Source of the DNA: an uncultured Eubacterium sp.
Lineage (GTDB): Bacteria > Bacillota > Clostridia > Oscillospirales > Acutalibacteraceae
Reading direction: 5' to 3'
NCBI GenBank assembly: GCA_945979635.1
Contig: CAMFPZ010000060.1
Span: 1-5,929 of the forward strand
Length of the DNA stretch: 5,929 nt
Below the pieces are notes generated by a model that was not told the origin of the DNA, ran no database searches, and worked only from the letters and a program-made list of their open reading frames with translations. The translations under genes and the position numbers were made by a program. Below are positions 1 through 5,929 of the stretch, in pieces (positions within the stretch are counted from its first letter, which is position 1; each line of letters starts with the position of its first letter).

Positions 1-491
1 GCATTAACTATGCTTTGTACAGTTTCCTCAACTGTATTTGAGTCGCAATTAATGGTTATGTCGGCATATTTTTCGTAAAGCGGGAGCCTTTCATTATACA
101 TATCCCATAGGCTTATGCCGTTTTTCAGCACAACGCCGCGAGTTGTTATATTTTTTATTCTCTCGCACATAGTGTCATAACTCAAGTGGAGATAAATCAC
201 TCTGCCGCCCTTCTTGAGATGCTCCATTCCCTTTTGGCTATAAACAACCGAGCCTCCCGTCGCAATAACTGTTGCGTTCAAATTGAGCGAGCAAATACTT
301 TTTTCCTCTGCAGAAAGGAAATACTCTATTCCGTCCAAATTGATTATCTCCTGAAGCGGTCTTTCTTCCAATCCCTGAAGCAGCAAATCAGTATCAAAAA
401 AGTTCTTAAGCAACGCCTTTGCGGCAAGCACTCCACAGGTGCTCTTTCCACTTCCCGGCATACCTATAAGGATTATATTTTCGCTATTCAT
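1..491 (-). CDS. Shikimate kinase-family P-loop kinase (AroK/AroL-like), 3' end beyond window
   Basis: A small ATP-dependent kinase of the shikimate kinase fold. In that family the enzyme phosphorylates the 3-OH of shikimate in chorismate synthesis. The 163 codons visible cover almost a full-length protein (family about 165-175 aa); the stop lies off the left edge. Visible motifs are a Walker A loop GMPGSGKST (residues 10-18), FFDTD (31-35, Mg/substrate Asp), IATGGSVVY (76-84, the glycine motif) and ERLPLYEKYAD (134-144, C-terminal substrate Arg and adenine region). Two usual shikimate contacts are changed: the FR pair holding the first substrate Arg reads FLS (58-60), and the third Gly of GGG is Ser81. 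The family assignment is firm, but shikimate as substrate is uncertain. The ATG lies in an ATGA overlap with the nth stop, preceded by GGAG at 499-502 with 7-nt spacing, so it is probably translationally coupled. Confidence 0.8.
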   Translation of the reverse strand, partial: MNSENIILIGMPGSGKSTCGVLAAKALLKNFFDTDLLLQGLEERPLQEIINLDGIEYFLSAEEKSICSLNLNATVIATGGSVVYSQKGMEHLKKGGRVIYLHLSYDTMCERIKNITTRGVVLKNGISLWDMYNERLPLYEKYADITINCDSNTVEETVQSIVN

Positions 492-1123
492 AATTTCACT
501 CCGACTCTTTTGCAGTTTTCGCTCATAGGACATTCATCACATTTTGGTTTTCGTGCCGAGCAAACATCTCGTCCAAACAACACAATTCTATGACAAAATG
601 CCGAGCCCTCATCGGCAGGAATAATCTTTTTCAACGCGAATTCGATTTTTTTAGGATCTTTTTCGGAAACGAGTCCGATTCGATTGGAAATTCGAATCAT
701 ATGAGTATCGACAACAATCGACTCCTTGCCATAAACATCGCCGACAATGAGATTAGCCGTCTTTCTTCCTACGCCGTTGAGTGTAATCAAATCCTCGATA
801 TTATCAGGAACAATTCCGCCGAATCTATCTCGAACCCCAACAGCCATATCTATTATCGACTCCGCCTTGCTCCAATAAAATCCACAGGAATGAATGATTT
901 TTTCAATATCCTTTATATCCGCGTTGCAATAATCATCAAGCGTTTTGTATTTTGCAAAAAGCTCGGGGGTTACGAGATTCACGCGGGCATCGGTGCATTG
1001 TGCCGAAAGGCGGACCGCAACCAAAAGCTCAAATGGGTTCGACGCATTGAGCGAACAAATTGCTTCAGGATATTCCTTTTTCAAAATTTCTATGGCATTA
1101 AGTGCCCTTTGCTTTTTCGTCAT
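488..1123 (-). CDS. nth: Endonuclease III (DNA glycosylase / AP lyase)
   Basis: Base-excision repair enzyme that removes oxidised pyrimidines from DNA and cleaves the abasic site by beta-elimination; cytoplasmic, on DNA. The 211-aa protein matches the family length. It has the LLVAVRLSAQCTD helix (33-45), the helix-hairpin-helix LNGVGRKTAN (115-124) with catalytic Lys121, and VVDTHMIRISNR (137-148) with catalytic Asp139. The C-terminal [4Fe-4S] loop has Cys188, Cys195, Cys198 and Cys204 in the canonical C-X6-C-X2-C-X5-C spacing, so all key residues are intact. Its ATG overlaps the rarA stop (ATGA at 1120-1123). The region just upstream has only a distant AAAGG about 16 nt from the start, so translation probably depends on ribosomes terminating on rarA. 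Its own stop overlaps the start of the downstream kinase gene in the same way. Confidence 0.96.
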   Translation of the reverse strand: MTKKQRALNAIEILKKEYPEAICSLNASNPFELLVAVRLSAQCTDARVNLVTPELFAKYKTLDDYCNADIKDIEKIIHSCGFYWSKAESIIDMAVGVRDRFGGIVPDNIEDLITLNGVGRKTANLIVGDVYGKESIVVDTHMIRISNRIGLVSEKDPKKIEFALKKIIPADEGSAFCHRIVLFGRDVCSARKPKCDECPMSENCKRVGVKL

Positions 1124-2391
1124 TTATTCTTTTTCTTTACCTTTATCCAATATTCCTTATGAGTTTGTTCGTTCTTATTTTCGCCGTATGTATAATAATG
1201 AGCATTCTTTATTTCATCCGGCAGATATTGTTGTTCTATCCAATGATTAGGATAAGAATGTGGATAGAGATAATGCTGTCCCTTCACACCTGCATCCTCA
1301 CCGTCAAAATGCTTGTTTTGGAGCTGACGGGGAATTGAACCGATTTTTCCGTTCCTGACATCATTGAGTGCCAAATCTATTGCCGCCTCGCCGGAATTAG
1401 ATTTTGGGGAGGTTGCAACCAGTATAACGGCATCCGCAAGCGGAATTCTCGCCTCGGGCAGTCCGAGCATCATAGCCGCGTCAACTGCCGCCTTTACTAT
1501 CGGAATAATTTGGGGATAAGCAAGACCTACATCCTCGCACGCCGTCACCATCAGTCTTCGACAGGCCGACGGCAAATCCCCTGCCTCAAGAAGCCTCGCG
1601 AGATAATGTAACGCCGCATCCGGATCGGAGCCACGCATACTTTTTTGGTAGGCGGATACAATGTCATAATGCTCATCGCCATCTCTGTCGTATCTCATAG
1701 CCGATTTTTGAGTAAGCTCGTCGGCAACCTCTAGAGTAATATGCTTTTCGCCGTTTACAATCGGAGTGGCAAGACAGCAATTTTCAACGCTATTCATGGC
1801 CTTTCGAACATCACCGCCGCATCCATATGCAATTTTTTCGTACACTCCGTCGTCGCAGGTTATTTTCGTATTCTCTTCATCGGAAACGAAGCTAAACGCT
1901 CTTTCGATGGCAGGAATTATTTCGTCCTTTTCTATCGACTTAAATTCAAAAACAGTGCTTCGCGAAAGAATCGCCGAATAAACATAAAAATACGGATTCT
2001 CGGTTGTTGAAGCGATGAGTGTTATTTTTCCATTTTCTATGTATTCCAAAAGTGTTTGCTGCTGTCTTTTGTTAAAATACTGAATTTCGTCTAAATAAAG
2101 CAAAATTCCATTAGGTGCCGCAAAGGTATCAATCTCGGCGACAATTTCCTTTATATCCTTAGTTGAAGCGGAGGTTCCGTTCAGCTTGCGAAGCGTACGA
2201 TTAGTTTTATTCGCAATAATCGAAGCAACTGTCGTTTTTCCGACTCCCGACGGTCCGTAAAAAATCAAATTCGGAATATCGCCGTTTTCTATCATATTGT
2301 AAAGTGCCTTATCCGGCGAAAGCAAATGCCTTTGACCGACAACCTGAGAAAGCTCGGTGGGTCTTATTCTGTCTGCAAGAGGCTTATTCAT
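1120..2391 (-). CDS. rarA: Replication-associated recombination protein A (RarA/MgsA AAA+ ATPase)
   Basis: AAA+ ATPase related to clamp-loader subunits and eukaryotic WRNIP1; family members act at stalled or gapped replication forks with SSB and recombination proteins. The 423-aa protein has the family N-terminus PLADRIRPTELSQVVGQ (4-20), Walker A GPSGVGKT (46-53), Walker B LLYLDEI (97-103), sensor 1 STTENP (128-133), an SRS arginine finger (Arg144) and a sensor-2 region GGDVRKAMN (192-200, Arg196). The C-terminal tetramerisation half includes CEDVGLAYP (285-293), PEARIPLADAVI (312-323) and the YLYPHSYPNHW segment (374-384). All ATPase residues are present. I chose the ATG at 2391 rather than the in-frame one at 2415 because AAAGGAG lies 7 nt upstream of it and the protein then begins at the conserved family start. 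The gene overlaps the queH end by 8 nt and the nth start by 4 nt. Confidence 0.96.
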   Translation of the reverse strand: MNKPLADRIRPTELSQVVGQRHLLSPDKALYNMIENGDIPNLIFYGPSGVGKTTVASIIANKTNRTLRKLNGTSASTKDIKEIVAEIDTFAAPNGILLYLDEIQYFNKRQQQTLLEYIENGKITLIASTTENPYFYVYSAILSRSTVFEFKSIEKDEIIPAIERAFSFVSDEENTKITCDDGVYEKIAYGCGGDVRKAMNSVENCCLATPIVNGEKHITLEVADELTQKSAMRYDRDGDEHYDIVSAYQKSMRGSDPDAALHYLARLLEAGDLPSACRRLMVTACEDVGLAYPQIIPIVKAAVDAAMMLGLPEARIPLADAVILVATSPKSNSGEAAIDLALNDVRNGKIGSIPRQLQNKHFDGEDAGVKGQHYLYPHSYPNHWIEQQYLPDEIKNAHYYTYGENKNEQTHKEYWIKVKKKNK

Positions 2392-3001
2392 CCCTGCTCT
2401 CCTTTGAAAATACACAACCGCAGAAGCTTTGGCGATAAAGCGAATATTCGCGTGAAAGCTCTATTGAACGCTTATAGCCCTCTCGCTTTTTGAAATCCGA
2501 CACAAGCCATTTTACGCCGTACTTCTCTTCGATTTCTTTTCCTATTTCATTTATTTTGCGGCTATTCTTGAGCGGACTTATCGACAGGGTTGTACAAAAA
2601 TAATCAAAGTCCTGCTCTTTTGCAAGCCTTGCTGTGCTCTCGAGCCGCATTCGATAGCATTTGAAGCATCTTTCGCCGCCCTCCGGCACATCCTCGAGTC
2701 CTTTTGCAATCTCGAGGAAATCATCGTAGTCATATTTTCCCTCAACGAGCGTAATCGGATTTCTGTGAGGCATTTGGGAAATCAATCTTTTCTGTTCCTC
2801 AAAACGCTTATCAAACTCCGATTTCGGCGAAATATTCGGATTAAAGTAGTACACGGTTATGTCAAAATATTCGCTCAAATATTCGAGGGTATAGCTTGAG
2901 CAGGGTGCACAGCAGGAATGAAGCAAAAGCCTTGGCGGCTTATTGCCGTCTAACCCGTCCAGTACCTTATCAAGCTCCTTTTGATAGTTAATTTTATTCA
3001 T
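2384..3001 (-). CDS. queH: Epoxyqueuosine reductase QueH (cobalamin-independent)
   Basis: Catalyses the last step of queuosine formation, reducing epoxyqueuosine to queuosine in the wobble position of GUN-anticodon tRNAs. QueH is an iron-sulfur enzyme not homologous to cobalamin-dependent QueG. The 205-aa protein has the family's cysteine pattern: LLLHSCCAPC (26-34; Cys30, Cys31, Cys34), GGERCFKCYRMRL (108-120; Cys112, Cys115), FCTTLSISPLKNS (135-147) and SFCGC (192-196; Cys194, Cys196). These fit the cluster/metal ligands and the redox Cys pair described for the family. The start is the ATG at 3001, 2 nt after the stop of the upstream hydrolase gene and behind a weak GCAGG. An in-frame extension to 3067 would run through that gene's end and add 22 residues unlike the family. 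No other queuosine gene is in the window, so the pathway must be completed elsewhere or by salvage. Confidence 0.95.
   Translation of the reverse strand: MNKINYQKELDKVLDGLDGNKPPRLLLHSCCAPCSSYTLEYLSEYFDITVYYFNPNISPKSEFDKRFEEQKRLISQMPHRNPITLVEGKYDYDDFLEIAKGLEDVPEGGERCFKCYRMRLESTARLAKEQDFDYFCTTLSISPLKNSRKINEIGKEIEEKYGVKWLVSDFKKREGYKRSIELSREYSLYRQSFCGCVFSKESRDE
2399..2405 (-). promoter_or_regulatory. Ribosome binding site of rarA
   Basis: AAAGGAG on the minus strand, 7 nt before the ATG at 2391 and inside the last codons of queH. It decides the rarA start: the upstream in-frame ATG at 2415 would place this motif inside the coding region and add eight residues not typical of the family. Confidence 0.85.
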
Positions 3002-3003
3002 AA

Positions 3004-4428
3004 TTACCTGCTTAAATAATTTGCCGGATTGACCTTTTCGCTGTCTATAATAAATTCGAAATGACAATGCGGTCCTGTTGAATTTCCGGTTGAACCGCCC
3101 TCGGCAATCTTCTGTCCCTTTTCTACTGTTTCACCAACGCTTACGCAAAGCTTGGAATTATGAGCATAAAGAGTATAAATCTTTCTGTCCTTTGCATCGG
3201 TTCCGTGATAAATAATGATATACTTGCCGTAGGAATAATAGCGGCCTGTTTTATCCTTAAGTGATTTTGCAGTCACAACAATGCCCTTTTGAGATGCAAC
3301 AACCGTCGTTCCCTCGGGGTATGGAAAATCCATACCGGTATGCTTATTTCCGTTTTTATAATACCCGAAGCTTTCGGAAACATTGTAATATCCCGGTGCC
3401 GGATAGGTCATATTCAGCACAGCGTTGGATTTGTAATAAAGAGGTGAGGTTGTATTAGGAAGCTCGGGATTCTTTTTTATATCCGAAAGCTGCGGAAGCT
3501 GCATTTCAGACGGATCCTTTTGACCACTCAAAATAGCATTAACTTCCTCATCAACGAGCTTAATCAGCTCCTCGTCCTGATATTTATATTCGCTATACAT
3601 TTGGGTTTGAACCTGTAGCTCGGCATAAAGAGAATCGCTTTCTGCTCTATCGGTTGCAAGAACAACCTTCTTTTCGGCTATCTCATTTTGCTTACTTTCA
3701 ATCAAATTCTGCTCGCTCAATAATTGCAGCTGCTTCTCGTCTAAGGATGCCTTACTCTGCTCAAGCTCGGTCTTTTTTCCGAGAATTTCCGCATTCTGCT
3801 CTGTCATCTCACCAATCTTTCGGTTAATCTCGTCCATCAAAGCCGAATCCGATTTTGAAATAGCCTTAATCATTTCGTATCTACTGAAAAGCTGGCTGAT
3901 ATCCTTGCTCGTCAGCAGAGCTACGATAATGCTGCTCGAACCCGAAACATACATCGCACGCAAACGAAGACAATATGCATTCTTCGTTGATTCAAGACTC
4001 TTCTCGAGATCCAAAAGCTTTTCGCTCGCTTCATCATAAGCGACCTGAATCTCGACGATTTTTTCTGCAAGAGTATTAATTTCGACAGTAAGCAAATCTA
4101 CTCTCTCGCCGGCACTTCTAATCTCGTTGTCGAGTAGGGTGAGCTCCTCGTTTAGGTAGCCGATTTTTTCGTCCAGACTGTTTATGTACTCTTCAGTAAG
4201 CTTTTCGGACTCGGAAAATTGAGCCAGCTTCTCCTGACTCTCCTTCAGGCTCTGCTCCAAAGCCTTTCGCTGTTCCTCGAGCATAGCCTGTGCCTGCTCA
4301 ACAGTTATTTCATTTTTTGCAGGCGGCTCGGTTATAGGCTCGTTTGCATAGGCAACACCCGCTATGCATCCCATAAAGATACACAGCGAAAGCATTACTG
4401 AAATTGTCTTTTTTATAGCTGAATACAA
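3004..4428 (-). CDS. Secreted M23-family murein hydrolase with PcsB-type coiled coil (downstream paralog)
   Basis: Probable peptidoglycan endopeptidase of the LytM/M23 zinc family, acting outside the membrane. The 474-aa protein starts with a Sec signal peptide (hydrophobic core about 8-25, likely cleavage AYA/NE after residue 28). A long coiled coil follows (about 40-300), containing the PcsB-like segment LRLRAMYVSGSSSIIVALL (154-172), then a short linker (about 301-335) and a C-terminal M23 domain. Zinc ligands His363, Asp367 (HTGMD) and His456, and catalytic His423 (YAH) and His454 (HCH), are all present, so it should be active rather than a degenerate EnvC-type activator. A Cys sits in the HxH motif where Leu is usual. 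The start codon is TTG behind AAGGAG with 10-nt spacing; no in-frame ATG fits the signal peptide. It lies 19 nt after its paralog. By analogy with PcsB and EnvC, the coiled coil may be gated by FtsEX (inference). Confidence 0.9.
   Translation of the reverse strand: MYSAIKKTISVMLSLCIFMGCIAGVAYANEPITEPPAKNEITVEQAQAMLEEQRKALEQSLKESQEKLAQFSESEKLTEEYINSLDEKIGYLNEELTLLDNEIRSAGERVDLLTVEINTLAEKIVEIQVAYDEASEKLLDLEKSLESTKNAYCLRLRAMYVSGSSSIIVALLTSKDISQLFSRYEMIKAISKSDSALMDEINRKIGEMTEQNAEILGKKTELEQSKASLDEKQLQLLSEQNLIESKQNEIAEKKVVLATDRAESDSLYAELQVQTQMYSEYKYQDEELIKLVDEEVNAILSGQKDPSEMQLPQLSDIKKNPELPNTTSPLYYKSNAVLNMTYPAPGYYNVSESFGYYKNGNKHTGMDFPYPEGTTVVASQKGIVVTAKSLKDKTGRYYSYGKYIIIYHGTDAKDRKIYTLYAHNSKLCVSVGETVEKGQKIAEGGSTGNSTGPHCHFEFIIDSEKVNPANYLSR
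3066..3087 (-). repeat. 22-nt exact repeat, copy in downstream hydrolase
   Basis: Identical at all 22 positions to 4519-4540. It encodes the conserved GNSTGPH segment of the M23 active site in both paralogs. It is the longest exact nucleotide match I noticed between the two genes and supports their origin by tandem duplication. Confidence 0.85.
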
Positions 4429-4438
4429 AACTGATTAT

Positions 4439-4444
4439 CTCCTT
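4439..4444 (-). promoter_or_regulatory. Ribosome binding site supporting a TTG start
   Basis: AAGGAG on the minus strand in the 19-nt gap between the two hydrolase genes, 10 nt before the TTG at 4426-4428. It is the main reason for accepting TTG as the start of the downstream hydrolase; the first in-frame ATG is 11 codons further in and would remove most of the signal peptide. Confidence 0.8.
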
Positions 4445-4447
4445 AAT

Positions 4448-5863
4448 TTATGGTAAATATAGCTTCGGATTTACGGCGAAGCTCTGTTGTGTGCCGCCCA
4501 CTCTAACTTCAAAATGCAAATGCGGTCCTGTTGAATTTCCTGTCGAGCCGCTCAATGCAATTTGCTGTCCCTTTTTGACATATTCACCCTCATCAACAAG
4601 ACGTGCATTATTATGAGCATAAAGTGTATACACTGTTTTGCCTTCTTTATTTTTCTTGTCGTGGCGAATAACGATATATCTTCCATAGCTTCTGTATGTT
4701 CCGTCAGGATTAGTTAAGTCGGCAGAAACAATAACCGTTCCGCTTTCGGCGGCAACAATCCTTTGGTTCACCTTGCCCCCTGTTGCAAAGTCACATCCCG
4801 TATGGCCTGCATAATCGCCAAATCCACAGTTGATATAGGTATAATCCGGACAAGGATAACACATTTTGAGCACACCGGAGGGTTGTGCAGAGGTTGTAGG
4901 AGTTTTGGTAGTTGCAGTTGTGCTCGAGCCGTTAGATGTTGTTTGCGAATTAGAGGTTGATGCAGGAGAGGTCGGCTTTTCTGTCGTTGTATTTGAAGCG
5001 GATGAATCATTATACTTTTCGTCTGCCGCAGCTATTGCATCATCAATTTCCTGCATAATGGCATCGTGCTTTTTTTCGTAAAATTCAGTATTCGAATAAA
5101 TTTGATTCAAAACCTTATTTGTTTCAAGGCGTTGAGCCTCTATTTCCGTCTGCTTTTGCTCCATTTCACTTTGCTGAATTGCAAGATTTTTCTGCTGAAG
5201 CTTAAGGTTATTCGAATCCGATTCAAGAACAGTCTGGGACTTAAGCAGGCTTTCCTCATTTTTTTGAAGCTCCGAACGATTGTCGGCAACAGCCTTACTC
5301 TGTCTTTGGATATTCTGCATAAGCTGATTATCCTTGCGGGAAATTGCACTAATCATTTCAAGTCTGGTCAAAAACTGCGACAGACCTTCACTATCGAGAA
5401 GAAATCCGAGAGAGCCTACTAAATCTCCGCTGACATACATCGCCCTCATTCGCCTGAAATATTGAACATAGCACTCCTCAAACTCGGCATTAAGCTTCTG
5501 TGATTCAGCCTCAAGCTCGACAATTCTATCACGAAGCTTGCTGATATTTTCGTTATTCTTTTTGATACTGCTTTCAAGCGATTTTATGGTATTATCGGTT
5601 TTCGTTACCTCATTTTTTACTATTGTGTACTGCTTATTAAGGTTGTCGATCCTCTTGTTCAGGACTCTCAAATACTCCTCGGTATCATCGCTTTCGCCCT
5701 TGAGTCTTTCGAGCTCGGCATCAACCGAAGCAAGCTCCTGCTCAAGCTCCTCAACCGTTTGGGCATAAGCATTCCCCGGCACAAAAGCACCATACACCGA
5801 GGCGGATATAATCATAGCGAGGCACAAAATAATTGAAAGAAGCTTTTTTACGATTTTTTTCAT
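4448..5863 (-). CDS. Secreted M23-family murein hydrolase with PcsB-type coiled coil (upstream paralog)
   Basis: First gene of the operon and a tandem paralog of the next one. The 471-aa product has a Sec signal peptide (KKIVKK charged end, hydrophobic core 8-28, likely cleavage AYA/QT after residue 34). It continues with a coiled coil (about 35-283) carrying the PcsB-like segment FRRMRAMYVSGDLVGSLGFLL (136-156), a Ser/Thr-rich linker (about 286-329) and a C-terminal M23 zinc peptidase domain. Zinc ligands His354, Asp358 (HTGCD) and His450, and catalytic His417 (YAH) and His448 (HLH), are intact, so peptidoglycan endopeptidase activity is expected outside the membrane. Unlike its paralog it has four Cys at the start of the catalytic domain (335, 338, 346, 357). 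The ATG is preceded by GGGGTGG at 5871-5877 with 7-nt spacing and by a good promoter. Control by FtsEX through the coiled coil is possible but inferred. Confidence 0.91.
   Translation of the reverse strand: MKKIVKKLLSIILCLAMIISASVYGAFVPGNAYAQTVEELEQELASVDAELERLKGESDDTEEYLRVLNKRIDNLNKQYTIVKNEVTKTDNTIKSLESSIKKNNENISKLRDRIVELEAESQKLNAEFEECYVQYFRRMRAMYVSGDLVGSLGFLLDSEGLSQFLTRLEMISAISRKDNQLMQNIQRQSKAVADNRSELQKNEESLLKSQTVLESDSNNLKLQQKNLAIQQSEMEQKQTEIEAQRLETNKVLNQIYSNTEFYEKKHDAIMQEIDDAIAAADEKYNDSSASNTTTEKPTSPASTSNSQTTSNGSSTTATTKTPTTSAQPSGVLKMCYPCPDYTYINCGFGDYAGHTGCDFATGGKVNQRIVAAESGTVIVSADLTNPDGTYRSYGRYIVIRHDKKNKEGKTVYTLYAHNNARLVDEGEYVKKGQQIALSGSTGNSTGPHLHFEVRVGGTQQSFAVNPKLYLP
4519..4540 (-). repeat. 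22-nt exact repeat, copy in upstream hydrolase
   Basis: Partner of 3066-3087, in the same orientation and reading frame. It codes for the residues leading into the catalytic HLH motif. The spacing between the copies is about 1.45 kb, one gene unit. Confidence 0.85.
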
Positions 5864-5899
5864 ATTAGCACCACCCCACGATATTTTTTTACACTATTA

Positions 5900-5928
5900 A
5901 TTTTAACACATTTATTATTATATGTAAA
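5900..5928 (-). promoter_or_regulatory. Sigma-A type promoter of the operon
   Basis: On the minus strand, TTTACA (5928-5923, 5 of 6 to the -35 consensus) and TAAAAT (5905-5900, 5 of 6 to the -10 consensus) are separated by exactly 17 nt. A TG extended -10 dinucleotide lies at 5908-5907. Transcription would begin near 5893, giving a leader of about 30 nt that holds the GGGGTGG ribosome binding site. It is the only good promoter seen upstream of any gene here. A second TATAAT at 5922-5917 would need a -35 outside the window, so an extra promoter cannot be excluded. Confidence 0.72.
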
Positions 5929-5929
5929 A

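Noticed and set aside
677..698. 7-bp inverted repeat with 8-nt loop in nth
   Set aside because: It lies in the conserved catalytic segment IRISNRI, where the codons explain it, and it has no U-run or regulatory context.
186..1162. Long open frames on the plus strand opposite the kinase, nth and the rarA end
   Set aside because: They are antisense to genes with clear family motifs, have no ribosome binding site or recognisable domain, and their composition looks like a shadow of the minus-strand codons.
2392..2415. Eight-residue N-terminal extension of RarA from an ATG at 2415
   Set aside because: The strong AAAGGAG fits the ATG at 2391, and the family N-terminus begins there.
3002..3067. 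22-residue N-terminal extension of QueH
   Set aside because: It would overlap the last codons of the hydrolase gene and has a basic, non-family sequence. The ATG at 3001 directly follows the hydrolase stop.
4361..4428. Possible lipobox (FMGC) in the signal peptide of the downstream hydrolase
   Set aside because: It is a poor match at -3 and -2, and a good signal peptidase I site (AYA/NE) follows. A lipoprotein is not excluded but is less likely.
5881..5890. T-run at the right edge as a terminator for a plus-strand gene
   Set aside because: No GC-rich stem precedes it on the plus strand and no plus-strand gene leads into it. It is simply the A-rich leader of the minus-strand operon.
1..5929. 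CRISPR arrays, transposons, tRNA/rRNA genes, phage or defence genes
   Set aside because: No repeated spacer-like units, transposase motifs, terminal inverted repeats or RNA gene signatures were seen. All DNA but the 66-nt leader and two short gaps is coding for recognised families.

Overview
The window looks like a piece of a low-GC, Gram-positive Bacillota chromosome, most likely class Clostridia. The evidence is an AT-rich composition, strong AGGAG-type ribosome binding sites, a TTG start codon, and two secreted hydrolases with Sec signal peptides and PcsB-type coiled coils. The enzyme set (cobalamin-independent QueH, RarA, endonuclease III) is also common in that class. The taxonomic placement is inference from style and gene content; no rRNA or other marker is present.

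All six genes lie on the minus strand and read from right to left. Transcription probably starts at a sigma-A type promoter at about 5900-5928. It runs through two tandem paralogous M23 murein hydrolases with coiled coils (5863-4448 and 4428-3004), queH (3001-2384), rarA (2391-1120), nth (1123-488) and a shikimate kinase-family P-loop kinase (491 to beyond base 1). Gaps are 19 nt and 2 nt, followed by overlaps of 8, 4 and 4 nt. No terminator-like hairpin with a U-run lies between genes, so the block reads as one tightly coupled operon. There is no gene-free stretch over 300 bases; the only real noncoding DNA is the 66-nt leader at the right edge.

Functionally the operon is mixed. The first two products act outside the membrane on peptidoglycan and are probably controlled through their coiled coils, perhaps by FtsEX as for PcsB/EnvC-type proteins (inference). 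QueH performs the last step of queuosine tRNA modification. RarA and Nth act on stalled forks and oxidised bases. The last gene is a small kinase whose fold is that of shikimate kinase but which has lost part of the usual shikimate-binding signature.

I found no convincing new multi-gene system. The points most worth a second look are the altered substrate pocket of the kinase, the divergence of the two tandem hydrolases (a cysteine cluster and Ser/Thr-rich linker in one, neither in the other), and the mixed cell-wall/tRNA/DNA-repair operon with its overlapping starts.
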